Below are positions 1 through 11,690 of a stretch of 64,000 bases of DNA, one piece after another (the stretch's first letter is position 1; each line of letters opens with the position of its first letter). The stretch comes from Terfezia claveryi (lineage: Eukaryota > Ascomycota > Pezizomycetes > Pezizales > Pezizaceae), in assembly GCA_015179025.1 (NCBI GenBank), contig WHUX01000070.1, positions 124,001 through 188,000 of the forward strand, read 5' to 3'. Below the pieces are notes generated by a model. The model saw only the letters and a list, made by a program, of their open reading frames with translations, had not been told where the DNA came from and searched no databases. The translations under genes and the position numbers were made by a program.

Positions 1-827
1 GATCATACCAACACAGCTTTGTCCTTTCTATACTTTGTGCCTTCCTTTATGAACTGGTGTAACGCAGAAGCTTGCCAAGTTTGGTAACCATCTACTTTAT
101 ACATGATACTGGGGTCTGGAGCTTGCTTGCGAAGCACACATGTATGTACGTACCTACCTGAAGACAATCTATATTGGATTCTCACATATTCTTTTATCAC
201 CACCGGCGGACTCACTCCCACCTCGGAGAGGAGAAGCTCAAGCCAGCGGTGGGGGGCTTAAAGCATAGCGGCGAGTCTGATTCCCTCTGCGGGACTTGTC
301 GGTGCGGAGTTGCATAATGATGCCTTGTTATGGTTCCATCGTTCGCCGAACTGCCGGCCCAAACGCTGAACTGCCCCGGAGGGAAGCAGGATAGACTGGC
401 ACAAGTCGCTGGGGTGGGCAAGAGGACGGGGTGGGGCTTATATAGTGGGGTGCCAAGGATTTTCCAAGGCCGATCGGGTTTAACAATAAAGGGCCCTCAT
501 GCTCCTTTTGGCTTATAGTGTAATAGCCGAACGGTAGCTGTGAAGCAACCCAGCTGTTTCTACAGAAATACGTGACATGACAAAGCAATGCAATCAAAGA
601 GTTTTTCTCCTTTCATATGCCGTGTGAATTCGTACAGTACTGTAGTACAAGTATTAAGAGGCAGCCAATTTGAGCGGCAAAAAAGCAGAACCCTGACATC
701 ATGAGAACAAGCAAAGACATCGAAAAAAGAAATGCTAATCCCCAATCCCAAGCAAGAAAACCTATTAGTATCAGTTCAAGTCATCAACTCTCTGCTCCTG
801 TAGTTTTTCTCCTCCCACTATCAAGCA
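1..827. other. Intergenic, no gene seen
   Basis: No reading frame here has conserved-looking protein sequence or supportable splice signals. It lies downstream (3') of the minus-strand gene that ends at 828, so part of it may be 3' UTR. The short frames present are unlike any family I recognise. Confidence 0.5.
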
Positions 828-2827
828 TTACCTCCCATACATTGCTCCACTCCCCATCCCATCTCGCCCCCTCAGATGCAGCATCCCCCCAACCATCCAT
901 CCCGTCCTACACATACACTTCTGCACATTGACCATAAGAGCTATCTCCTCCCATTCATCCTGCGCAACCTTATGATCATCACTAATCCACACTCCCTCCC
1001 TCTTATACTTTCCCTTTCCATCCCTACTCCCGTCGTATTTATTTTTCGTGGCCGCTGTCGTATTAGACAGCTGCATTCTCAAACTATCCGTATCACTGTG
1101 CTGTTTCGATCTCCGCGCTGACAGCAAAGAAAATGATAATGCAAGGAACGAGTCCGAAAGGTTACTCGACTTATATTTCCTTTTAAGCGTGTTGTGTTTA
1201 TCTGCGGTAGTAATCCTCGCTAAATCGCTGCTGATCTTCGGGATTGGTGGCGGCGCTGGTACTACCGGCAACTGTGATCCACCTCCGCTCCACCTTGCCA
1301 ATATTCCCTTTGTTCCAACACTAGCCCTTCTCTTTAACTCGTCCCCTTCATGCCCTTTGATCCATCCTTTAACACCCTCCCTGAAGGCCCCCATCCCAAC
1401 CCCGAGCACACTTTCCACACTCAAACTCAGCCTCCTCTGCATCTGGCTACCTGCTCCACGCGGAGCAAGCCCACCAGAGATACTACACCTAGGCGTATCT
1501 CCACAATTAAGGACCTCCGGCTTCAATCCATACCCCACCCCCAACCCTATCTCGTTTCCCAGCTTACTCAATGGAGAGTCATCAACCGTCCCACGGGTAT
1601 ACCTGACGAACTCCAAATAAAATGGCAGCACCAAATCCTTATTCAAATCCATATTCCTATGTAGTCCTAGCTCGTCGATGAGTTGCATGTGTGTTCTCGC
1701 CTGCCTAATCAGTGGTATTAGGCTCCTATAAAATGCGTCGTTGCTCACCCTCATTTCTTCTACGGTTACTATTGCCTCTCCCTGTCCTTCAGGGAGAAAT
1801 GTCACACTTCGTATAACCTTCAGCGCTGCTGCTAAAGTCCTCAACATCTCCGCTGTGGGTTTATTCTGTTTTGAAATATTGCATAAAGCCCTATTTTGCA
1901 ATCTCCAACAGATCTGGGTATGTTGAGTCTTTATTGAGCTGTTCAGCGAAAGTAGCGTTTTACTGCTGTGAATGAGCCGGTGGAGGGTATTTATCTGCTG
2001 CGTTAGAAGCGCGAGGAGCTCTGCAGGCTGTATATTGGATGATAAAGAGTAAATCGACGAACTTGCTGTAGGTCTGGTGGTGACGGCAGTGACCGGAAGA
2101 GGAAGGAGTCTAGAAAGAAGGATTTTCAAGCTGGTAAGATGGGAAATAATGCCGGTGTGAATATCTATGCTGTATAAGGGGAGATGATACATTCCTCTAT
2201 CAAATCAGTGGGAAGGTTAGCCATCCATTCACAAGGTTTCTTTAAGACACAGGAGGAGTTCTGACAGACTTGATCATATCATCCAGATTCAAAAGTTCAA
2301 ACAACAATGGTAAATCCTGAGCTTTGTCCCCTTGACAAACTTTCTGAGTGACCTTGATGAAAGCTCTAGTGTTTGCTAGAGAAGCCTCTACCTCTGTTAC
2401 GAACCTTGCAATCTACGAAAACCCATGTCCCATCAGCTCCTCAATCGTACAATATCACAACCACACCTAGGGGAGGCAAAGGGTAGCGTACCACATCCCC
2501 GATAACCTCCAATTGCACCCACACTACCCTGAGCTCCATTTTCCCGTTCGCTAATCCCGCTACATCCCCCCCAACGAGACCATCGCTTCCAACTTTAAGA
2601 AGACGCTTAATCCTCTCTGTGGCATTCAAAACTCTCAAAACTGGCTCATGGTGTTGATCCGGAAACCTTGGTGAGTTGAGGATAGCTTCTAAAGGTTTTT
2701 GAGGGTTGGTTTGAACGACGCTGCTGCTGCTGCTGCTGCTAAGAAGAGTGACTGGCCTCGATGTGGGTAGGTGGATCCGGGTGGAATTGGTTGGAGCACT
2801 GAGAGAACAGGATAGTTGTTCGGCCAT
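828..2827 (-). CDS. Uncharacterised fungal protein, three exons, about 615 aa
   Basis: I do not recognise this family. My model has exon 1 at 2827-2492, exon 2 at 2412-2270 and exon 3 at 2196-828. The donors are GTACGC and GTCTGT, and a perfect GCTAAC branch site sits before the last acceptor. Phases close (336+143+1369 nt = 616 codons). Exon 1 has a Ser/Pro-rich N-terminus with a short poly-Ser run encoded by a CTG/GCT repeat. Exons 1-3 then give a mostly helical region ending near residue 350, with Leu/Ile-rich stretches such as AEMLRTLAAALKVI. The C-terminal third is basic and low in complexity. No signal peptide, membrane segment or catalytic motif is apparent. The long open exon 3 and the good splice consensus argue for a real gene. 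The function is unknown and the second intron is the least certain. Confidence 0.6.
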
Positions 2828-3960
2828 AGCTGACTGACGCTGCCCAAAGAAACACGAGAGTAATAAACGTTAATACCAACAAAACTTTCGTTTTTGTTGT
2901 ATGTCGATGAATGTTTGTAAGTCGGAAGGTTTATTGTTTATGCAGAACGCCAACAAATAAAACGAAGGCTGAGAAGGACAAGATATCAGGTGAGCGCCTG
3001 TCAGACCCAGGCAGAGACAAGTATGGAAGCCTCGTCTCGTCTCTAGAAGTAAAAATTTCAAACGAGAGTCCATATGTCCAACTGTACGTCTGGGTGCCGA
3101 GGGTAAAGGTAGCCTCAGGATACAGGAGTCAATAAGCTCAAATGAAGAAAGATGAAAGAAGCAGTCAACGCTCGGGAACGAAAGAATCCCCGGACTATGG
3201 AGGATTGTGTTCGCCAGACTAAAAGCTGCCCGTCACTCTGAATGTGTGTTCTGGCAATGCGTGCGCCAGGAATGTAGCATAGAAGACATGTGCCTCTTCT
3301 TGTTTGCTTGACTCTTGGGAGTAACCAAACTCCATGGCCCGGTTACATGCATGCATCGATGTCGGAGGGTGCATGATGTAGGAGCCCAACTCAAAGTCTC
3401 CTATATTCCCATATATCGACCCAGCTCTGATAAGGAGATGAATACCTAGCTAAGTTCTTAAATATTCTTAGTATATACGAAAATTTGGGGGGAAAGGGGA
3501 ATTCGAGACTAAACGGCGATATAACGGCACCTCTTCTGCTGGCCCACAAGGGCGTGTCTGTAGTTTGATATATTGGCCGCCCATAACAAAGATATAGGTC
3601 TGGTGATGAGGGCGGCCATGGAGGTAAGTAAAAGTAACCCATAATTCGGACGGCAGGTATTGTCGGGACTGCTCCAGCGGGAAGCAGCATGAATCATATC
3701 TGTAGGTACATTATGCAAAGTAATCAGAACGTTGCTATGCATGCTACTATCGTACAGCCGGTAATAAAATGCTGAGTGGTGTTCTATAGACATGTCAATT
3801 AGATGCAGGTGAGATTGAAATATATGCTACCTCGCAAACTGCAGACCTCCCCAAACTTTTCTCTTTGCAAAACGCCATAGAACATAAACTCAACCCTTAG
3901 GTATTGCATGATATAAAAAAACCACCCCAGATACTACCTCCGCTATATTCCCCAACCCTA
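2828..3960. other. Intergenic, no gene seen
   Basis: About 1.1 kb between two minus-strand genes. It should hold the promoter of the unrecognised gene on its left and the 3' end of GEP3 on its right. No conserved frame, tRNA or repeat array was seen. Confidence 0.5.
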
Positions 3961-6810
3961 CTAACCTCTACCGCCCGTCGAAGCTCTATGATTTATTTTA
4001 CTCTGTTTCTTCCGCCCCTTCATACTTGGCCTTTGCCTGCCCTCTGTCGGGCTTCTCCTCACACCATATTTTCCAATCTTCTTCAGTCCTTGTAACCTCA
4101 GCATATCTGCCCCCATAGGTTTCCTACTTCCCACGCCCTTCCCGAGCGGGGTAAATACCTCTACCTCTGGTACGACATCCATCATCACCTGGTGGGTTCT
4201 AATCTGCGCTACAATTTCTACCCAACCAACTCCCTCTAGAAGGATATCTGTAGAGTAAATTTTGTATGGAAGAAGCTCAATTTCTGCATCAGATTTGCCA
4301 CGGAGTTGGGGGTTCCGGAGACGAGTAACATCGGAGGAGAGGTGAAATGTACCAGCCGATTTTATATTCTCCGGGAGAGTGCCGGGTAGAGGAGCCGATA
4401 CAGGTTTGTTTCTAAGCTCTTGAGATCGACATATGAAATTTTCCCCGCTGGCCTGTAGTTCAAGCACTGAGCCCCCCTCTAACGTACTCGACTTAGTGCT
4501 TTCTTTGACCTTATCCTCAACAAAGTCGGTGCTCGGCTCCGGCTTAAGTTGATACAACTCCGGCTTGTGACACCCCTCCGGATCTGGATGATTCATAAAC
4601 TCCAATGCCTTCTCCGTAGCCGTCACATGCGTCGGAAGTGCGGTATACGGATACATCATAAAATCCGTACCACGTGTCTTTGGCTGTATCATAATCAACC
4701 CCGCCAATACCAAGGACTGTCCTGGCTTGACCACATACTGCTTTGGATCAACCCTACACTCCATCTGGACCTTTCTCCTCAGCTTGGGTCTCACAAAGTC
4801 CAGAAATCGCCCTCTTTCCATGCCAGGTAAGTCAATGATCTCTCCCTTGACCCCACCTTTCCTTCCATTCTCCCCTGGATGCCGAAATGCAACTCGCACT
4901 GGGGCAACTGTGGTCCCTGGAATATTTGATATAGTAGGACTAACAAGTGGCAATTCTTCCTGATCAAGCTCCTCATTTTGAATTTTGATCTGAGCCTCTT
5001 CTAATATCTTGGCCAGTTCTTCTTTGGTGATCTCTGGATTTTTTACTCTCTCTTTCCCTTCTACCTTCTTCAAAAATTCTTTGAGCTTCTCCTCCCTAGT
5101 CAATGTCTCCAGTTCAGGACTATAGCTTGCCCTCGGACCAGAGACTGTCCCAATGACCCTTTCTAAATTCGTAAAGCTTCCTTCGGGAACGATTTCTCCC
5201 ACGAACCGACTCTTACCAACGTTGGCTTTACCAACAATCCAGATTCCACCTTCACGGCTCTTGACTATTCCTTTCTCTGCTTTTGATAGCTTCAAGCCTG
5301 CCATGTGTGAAAACTCGGCCTTCACTCGCCGTATTGACCACGCATTTCTGATGCTTATAACTCTGAATGATCCACCCCATGGCGAATGATGGTCCTCGAT
5401 AGCTTCGCCTGGCGGTAGTGCATCTTTCAGTACACCTTTTAAATATGTCATTAAGCTCGTAACTTGCTCCTCTTTGGGCATCAATAAATCCGCACGAGTT
5501 ATCACATATGAGACACTGAGGTTCCTTGCTTTTTTAGGAGGCAAGTATTGTGCTAGATAAGATTTCAATCGTGGAATTAAAGAAAGTGGGAAATCGGCAG
5601 CGTCAATCAGGTGGTAAATATGGTTCTTCTCGTGTTTCGATTCGGAGATGAGGTCAATGAGAGTGTCAAGATCGGGATAGGCATGTATTGGGGCACAACT
5701 ATCGTGGTTCAGGAGGGACTTGCACCGCTCGCAGAGTGGCAGCTTAGGAGTTGCCGCAGTGGATTGGGCGGTTAGGAGGAAATCAGTAGATGCTGGTGCT
5801 GGCGTTGCTGCTGGACAGTCGGTGGAGGTGGCCGGTTTAGCAGCGATAGTTCTTGTTATGAAGTCAAATTTCTTGGTATCACGTCCTAACTCGGCGTCTA
5901 GTAATTTGATCTCTTCTTCCTCTGAAATCACTTCAGCGAGTTCTTCGGGAATTTCCTCCTCGTCACAGATTACTTTGGTTTTCTCTGCTTGAATTTCTGG
6001 TGTGATTGACGTAGCCCCTTCTCCTTCCTTTCTCACTGACGGTTCTCCTCCTTCTGATGGTACAGCTTCCTGCTCCAACATGATGATCTCGTCAGCCTCC
6101 ACCTCAGCCTGCTCGAATTTCTGTCCTTCTTCTTTCCCGTTTTCTCCCAGTAGTCCAACATCTGTCTTTTCAGCTTCCCCAACCCCAGCCTCCTTTCCAT
6201 TTTCTTCCAGAACTTCGGCAACTTTCTCTCCGTCTTCCTCAGGCCCCACCTCCGACCTCACCTCCCTAACATCACCTGCATCCTTCTGTTCCACCCCAGC
6301 CTCCAATTCAATCCCCTTTTGCTCCACCAATTCTCCCTTCCCTTCCTCCTCCGCTTGTTTCATACCTTGCTCTAGCCTCGCCAGATGCGCCAACCTGGTG
6401 GCTTCCTCGGCATCCCTCTTCTTGTCCATATTTCGTTTTTCCATCGCCTTTATTACTTTAGCTCGTGCTCTCTCCTGATCATAAAACCCAGGCAAACCTG
6501 GCTCTGTCGTCTGCGAGCGGGCACCACAGCCGGGACATATCGGCGGGGTTTTGATTATCCATCGGAGTGGATCTAGATGTTTGGGCGATAAGGAAGCTAG
6601 GGTGCTGCTAGGTGCATAGCCAATAGGAGATTGAAGAAGAAGACGGAGAGCAGACGTTGATAGAGACCGGGAGGTGTGGTTTCGTAGAGGTAAGGAAGGT
6701 GGAAGAAAATTGGGACGGGCATTCGCTAGCACGGGAGTTCTGTGGGGTATTGAGAAGCGTGTGGCTTGAGGGATGAAGAGGATCCGGCGCAGTGATTGCG
6801 GTACCATCAT
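3961..6810 (-). CDS. GEP3: Mitochondrial circularly permuted GTPase, Gep3/YqeH type
   Basis: An intronless 949-aa frame. The GTPase motifs come in permuted order: G4 TRAD, then a G5-like region, G1 GKANVGKS, G2 IPGTTVAP and G3 DLPGMERG. This is the YqeH/NOA1/Gep3 arrangement. The N-terminus is rich in Arg, Ser and Leu with few acids, as in a mitochondrial presequence. A zinc-ribbon half CPGC lies at residues 92-95, and its partner CERC comes only some 260 residues later, after a long Glu/Lys-rich acidic insertion. Yeast Gep3 (Mtg3/Fmp38) is a mitochondrial protein found as a genetic interactor of prohibitins and linked to small-subunit ribosome biogenesis. The ATG at 6810 is followed at once by a second ATG. 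The gene is divergent from RRP42, 178 bp away. The length exceeds the family norm because of the insertion. Confidence 0.88.
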   Translation of the reverse strand: MMVPQSLRRILFIPQATRFSIPHRTPVLANARPNFLPPSLPLRNHTSRSLSTSALRLLLQSPIGYAPSSTLASLSPKHLDPLRWIIKTPPICPGCGARSQTTEPGLPGFYDQERARAKVIKAMEKRNMDKKRDAEEATRLAHLARLEQGMKQAEEEGKGELVEQKGIELEAGVEQKDAGDVREVRSEVGPEEDGEKVAEVLEENGKEAGVGEAEKTDVGLLGENGKEEGQKFEQAEVEADEIIMLEQEAVPSEGGEPSVRKEGEGATSITPEIQAEKTKVICDEEEIPEELAEVISEEEEIKLLDAELGRDTKKFDFITRTIAAKPATSTDCPAATPAPASTDFLLTAQSTAATPKLPLCERCKSLLNHDSCAPIHAYPDLDTLIDLISESKHEKNHIYHLIDAADFPLSLIPRLKSYLAQYLPPKKARNLSVSYVITRADLLMPKEEQVTSLMTYLKGVLKDALPPGEAIEDHHSPWGGSFRVISIRNAWSIRRVKAEFSHMAGLKLSKAEKGIVKSREGGIWIVGKANVGKSRFVGEIVPEGSFTNLERVIGTVSGPRASYSPELETLTREEKLKEFLKKVEGKERVKNPEITKEELAKILEEAQIKIQNEELDQEELPLVSPTISNIPGTTVAPVRVAFRHPGENGRKGGVKGEIIDLPGMERGRFLDFVRPKLRRKVQMECRVDPKQYVVKPGQSLVLAGLIMIQPKTRGTDFMMYPYTALPTHVTATEKALEFMNHPDPEGCHKPELYQLKPEPSTDFVEDKVKESTKSSTLEGGSVLELQASGENFICRSQELRNKPVSAPLPGTLPENIKSAGTFHLSSDVTRLRNPQLRGKSDAEIELLPYKIYSTDILLEGVGWVEIVAQIRTHQVMMDVVPEVEVFTPLGKGVGSRKPMGADMLRLQGLKKIGKYGVRRSPTEGRQRPSMKGRKKQSKINHRASTGGRG

Positions 6811-6988
6811 GGAATTATTCTATCTCAATTGACGTCGTATTTATGTCTCAGAATTAAGATATGCGACTGGGATTTTCCTTTGCCTGCAGCTTTTTCGATT
6901 GTTACTCTTGGCGGGTAGCCAATCGCCAACAGCACGTACGTTCAGGTTCCGGGTTCCATCAACATCTCGACGCTCGACCACCGACGGA
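6811..6988. promoter_or_regulatory. Divergent promoter GEP3 / RRP42
   Basis: The 178 bp between the start codons of GEP3 (-) and RRP42 (+) must hold both core promoters and both 5' leaders. No TATA box is obvious. A TGACGT-like site near 6830 is the only palindromic element I noticed. Confidence 0.5.
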
Positions 6989-8100
6989 ATGCCTCCCTCC
7001 GCTCCCCTCACACCTCTTTCCCCGTCGGAACTCGCCTACCTTACTACATCCCTCATCCTAAGCCCCCCAATCCGCCCCGACTCCCGGACACCAACCCAAT
7101 TCCGCCCGCTCATCGCCGAACTCGACATTCTTCCCTCCTGCAACGGCTCTGCTAGGATGGTCTGGGCCGACGGTGCTGAATGTGTTGCCGGGATTAAAGC
7201 CGAAGTCGCACGCACCGAAGACATCTTTGGGGTGCCCACTGAGGTTGCTGAGGAATTTGAACCTGGAGCTGCTGGAGGTGGGGATACTACGACCAGAAGT
7301 GTAGTGAACCGGAGAAGCTGGATTGAGGTGGGGGTGGATGTACAAGGCTTGAGGGATGATGACGCGTTAAACGTATTTCTGGCAGGGGTTGTGCAGGAGG
7401 GGTTATTTGCGGGCGATGAAGGAGGATTGACGAGTCGACTTAAACTTAACGACCGATTTCACTGGAAGGTTTACATTGATGTATGTGATTCCCACGACTC
7501 GACAAGAGTTCTCATGAATTACTACTAACTTCTTTTAAGGTACTTCTCATTACACCCCCACCCACCTCGCCTTCTCTCTCGACGACCCACCCCCTCACCC
7601 TCCTCTCCCTCACCACTCACCTCTCCCTCCGATCCACACTCCTCCCCTTCCCCACCTCCCAAGGCAACGAGGACCCCACATTCAGCGACGACTGGGACCT
7701 CGCCACCCCCCTATACCCACCTGAACTCACCTCCCTCCTACCGCCAATCTCCCTCCTCGTCATGACCATTGGTCCAAATGTCCTTCTTGACCCATCAAGA
7801 GACGAATTATCTGTTGCGGAGGGTGTATGGGCTGTATCGCTCCTTCCACCAGTAGAGAGCAAGAATAGACCGAGGGTCGTTGGGGTGAGGACACTGGAAA
7901 CTATCCCTGTGCCGATTGAAGATAGGACTGTCGGGGCGAGAGGGGGTGGGGGGTGGGAGGGTGGCGTTGTGGGAGGAAGGGGAGGGGTGTCGAGAGAGAC
8001 TATGAGGAGGGTGATCAAGATTGTTGGTTGTGTAGCAGGGGAGGTGTGGGAAGCGTTAGATGGGGTGGTAAAGGCGGAGAGGGAGAAGCAGTGGGATTAG
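6989..8100 (+). CDS. RRP42: Exosome complex subunit Rrp42 (RNase PH-like)
   Basis: Two exons, 6989-7480 and 7540-8100, are joined by an intron with donor GTATGT, a CTAAC branch site and a TTAAG acceptor. The phase closes to 350 aa. The N-terminal RNase PH domain shows the Rrp42 hallmarks of a FRP-type strand, NGSARMVW and a GIKAEVA strand. The second half carries SLLVMTIGPNVLLDPSRDE, typical of the RNase PH C-terminal domain. Rrp42 is a catalytically inactive member of the hexameric ring of the RNA exosome, in nucleus and cytoplasm. The ATG chosen gives the usual short lead into the domain; upstream in-frame codons would add an unlikely extension. The second domain contains a Gly-rich insert (GARGGGGWEGG) not general in the family. 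Rrp43 or Rrp45 are less likely because of the GSAR/GIKAE pattern. Confidence 0.85.
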
Positions 8101-10672
8101 GGATTGGCTTGGGTTTACTCTAGAGCAATACAAGCATTCGCCAGGTTATTGTTTTGTTTTCGGTGTCGTCGTCTCTGCAAACATCTCGGACTGGGGCCTC
8201 CACCAATTAGCGTCTTCCGGTGCACTGCGATTGTTGCCACGAGAACCTTATTCGCAAGCTGACCCCGGCAACAAAGCCGACTACAATATCACCCGTGCAA
8301 CCGAGGCGTACTTTCAGGGCTAACTGGGGGGCGTTTGTAGACTCGGCTTAAGCCTAATTCCTGCGCAACCAGTTTGAATAATACTTCCGAAGCCCTGAGC
8401 GTACAAATTACGATCGAAGTCATAATCCAACGAAGTTGTCGGGACTAGGGGTAAAAGGGACAAGAAAAGATCTAAGGAGAAATCAGTATCCGTTGCAGCA
8501 GATGTGCTTGGGCAGCAGATGTGCTTGGGCAGCTCAACTGATAGCGGTGTGGTCAGGGCGATGCAGTCCCGCTAGAACTAACACCTAAGCAGCGACCTCA
8601 CCCAGAGGCGCCAAGTGGTTATGGTGCTTCTTTTTGTTTTTAAGTAAAGTATCTAAACTACTACAATTGTGCGAGAGCAATGACAGCACGGAGGTTCTTT
8701 GGTTGGATCCTTATTTTCCGCCTATGTAGCATCTGCTTCGCCCATTGGCACTTGAGTTCATCGTTTTTGGTTTTAGCCGCCGGATTAACTTGCCTTGTCC
8801 TGAATCCACCCGGGTTTCCAGGTGGCTCATTATGTTCCCCTTACTGGGACCGCATATGAGTACTGAGTATAAATAATAATAAAAAAATAGAGTACAAAGC
8901 ATGTTCTATGGATGTATTTGACTCGATGGGACAGTGAGGTCAGAAGTGGGAATCTGTACAGCTCACACAATTATGTTTCCAGTTGCATTCACCTATTCAT
9001 CCCCCACCTCATCCGTGGCTGACTGGTTTGGTTGCGGGTTTGGTGGAGACCCTAACAACACAATCCATTGGGGAGGACCCAGTTCGACTCCCAGAGTCGG
9101 CTGATATATCCGGGAACCTATTCCTTCGCGGGAGGACTAGCCGCGTACTCCTCAACGACTGGAGTGCGCGGTGAATGAAGCATTGCAGTCATATAGATTT
9201 CTGGTGACCTTTTTTATAGCATGATGCATGACTATACCATTATCTAGAAAAATAATTACAGGGAACATGGCCACCAAATCAATAACTCCGGCAACCTCAA
9301 ATATTATTCCGTGAGGGGTAGTGAAGTAGAGTGGCTGAGATGGATCCCCTCATCATCACGGAGTCACATATGTTCTTGAGTTTGTTTTTCAAGACTATCT
9401 GTCGGTAACCCTGGCCACTACCATACTAGGAAGGAGTATGTCCTGATCTGGCAGTCACTGCCCAACTCGGTACACTAGCAGCTTGGCAAGCTTAGGTGTG
9501 CTACTCCGTACGAAGTACTTAACGAAGAAATACATAAACTACAAGTTTAACTTGTTTACATGTGATTAGGCGTTAGGAGTAGGTGTTGTTTGATTCGGAC
9601 AAACTCGATTACCGGTAGCTAGAATATGCTTCCTACAGCTACAATTGGTTGTAGCAGCAGCTTCAACAATATTTAGGTTCAACTTCTTGGCGATGATCCG
9701 CTAACCAAAAAAGCAGGGGAGGCAAGCCACAGCCCGTGATATCAACCTTTACTTCTCTCTTATTTTTCCAGCTAGGACTCATGGAAATAGCCAATACCAA
9801 TCTTCAGTATGACCTGAAAATTTACGAGGCTCGGGGATTTGGTGGGAGGTTTCATATGTATAACCTTTGCGAGCAATGTCTAACTGAACTACCTAGTCAT
9901 ACCTGCGTCAATTTCGTACCCAACCCTTACTTCACGACCTTATTGCTAGTAGTGACTTATTTATGGATGATCTCATGCCTCTTCTGGCCACATAACGGCC
10001 TCGTCTTTTCTGTTCCTCAGAAGCTCATCTCTGATCTACGAGAGCGCCCTCCTTCTATCCTAGTTACAGACCTCCCCCTTTCTACGAGCCCTCAACCCTT
10101 CATGTACAAGTTCTGAAGACTCCGCCACGTCAGAGTTTTTCTGTTCTTCCAAACCTTACATCTACGCTTACTTTATCTACATTTCTATTTCTACTCCTCA
10201 ATGGGTTATTTCTCAGCGGGTTGCCTGTAAAGCCTGTAGTCTGACTTGAGGCAAGTACTTCCCACATATTATCCGTGGCTCAGACCCATCTGACCTCCAA
10301 CTGATAAAATTCCCAGAGGACACCCGTAGCTAAGGTCACGAGAGGTATTCTAAGCAGGTAAATGTTCTTGAGAACCCCACTTCAGGACAGATCGGGAAAG
10401 TTTGTGGGAGGAAGACTACATCATAGACTCATCAGTTCACTCAGCTCAGTCTCACCTATCGGTGGATTCCGACCTGGCAGTTCACAGAAAACAGGGGCAC
10501 ACACCCAGAGCTTCCTATCCTTCTTCAGCGTCAGGCCAGTGGGAATAGGTGAGCGAGCTGTACGGTAGGTTCTTTGGACACTCCGGCGTTTCCCTTCGAG
10601 TCGGAATGTCAGAGGGGAGAGCTCATATTTTGCCGCCTCCAGCGTCATACAATAAATCGAGACTATACCACA
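8101..10672. other. 2.6 kb without a supported gene
   Basis: A 126-codon frame at 9736-10116 has no recognisable domain and no good splice partners, so I do not call it. A short direct duplication with unit gcagatgtgcttgggcag lies near 8500-8542. The interval separates the end of RRP42 from the HNH-like locus. Confidence 0.45.
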
Positions 10673-11690
10673 ATGAGTGCTCCAACTCCCACACTATCAG
10701 AATTGCTTCTTCACCCTAGAGACGAAATCAGCCTGCGACTTGCGTCAAATGCGTACCCCGCCCGTTCCGTCTCCCACATCTCCGCCACCGAAGCCTTCAT
10801 CACAGGCCTGGACAACAGAGACAACGCACAGTGTGTTGTCTGTGCTATGATCTGAAAGAGTGTCTTGCGCACTGTCATATTATTGGAAAAAACACTTCCG
10901 GCAGTGCAGACCAATGGGAGTTCCTCAAGAAAAATGGTTATATCCCCGCCCATGCAAAGTCACACATCCATGAGGCGCGGAATGGGATTTTGATGTGCAT
11001 GAATCATCACAAGTCATTTAATGATCATCTGTGGTTTGTTCGGGTCGTCACCATACCCCAGCCCATGCGCAGGCAATATGTATTTGTGAATATCTCCATG
11101 TCGCCACAGCTTGCGGAATTCCATAATCAGCCTCTGAATTTGGACCCAGATGATGTCAGGGCGCCGTTTCCGGCGGCATTCTGGGTTCATGAACAATTGG
11201 CATGGGGGAAAAATTGTTATGTGGGACCAATTCAAATCAGTCATACTCCTCCTCACCAAATCCCAATGCCGGCTAGATCCGCTGGCATTCCAATTCCAAT
11301 AACTCCCGTAGCGAAGCAGCCCTCACACAGTCTGTGTAGCATTCCTGAACCCGTTTGGCCCCCAACAGCAACCCCGGCAGGCTCCACCCCTATTACTGCC
11401 CAGATTCAACATGCTCCTCTCCCTCACAACTCTCCTTATCCTCCCACGTGCATAAGAGGAAGAGGAAGGAGCATCACGATCCCCACTACATCGACATCAA
11501 GCCCCTCGATCCTTGGGCAGAGGAAACGAGGACCTTCTTCGGAAGGGAACATATGCTCGACATCGGGTTTAAGAGCTGGTTCGTGTGTGAAGCTGAGAAC
11601 ACTGAGGATGATGGACCAGAGGTGTGCAAGCGCATACATGGTTTAGAGCCCCGAGATGTGTGCGCTTGGCTAATGGGTACAGAGGAGTGA
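10673..11690 (+). pseudogene. HNH-nuclease-like gene broken by two frameshifts
   Basis: Three frames in succession code for one recognisable HNH protein (HNH_2-like, PF13391 type). The first frame runs from the ATG at 10673 and ends with CVVC, then a stop. The second resumes within a few bases with YDLKECLAHCHIIG and continues through RNGILMCMNHHKSF. Near 11450 the reading must shift again into the frame encoding YIDIKPLDPWAEETRTFF, ending at 11690. Each shift equals loss of one base; at the first, one lost G would explain the join. HNH residues (H in AHCHII, N in RNG, H in NHH) are intact. Such proteins form large families in filamentous fungi and their roles are mostly unknown. An assembly error cannot be excluded. 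A true intron is unlikely at the first site, where the frames overlap. Confidence 0.65.

Noticed and set aside
6002..6478. Ser/Pro-rich plus frame of 158 codons
   Set aside because: Antisense of the Glu/Lys-rich insert of GEP3.
9736..10116. 126-codon plus frame as a gene
   Set aside because: No domain, no splice partner and no support from neighbours; cannot be told from chance.
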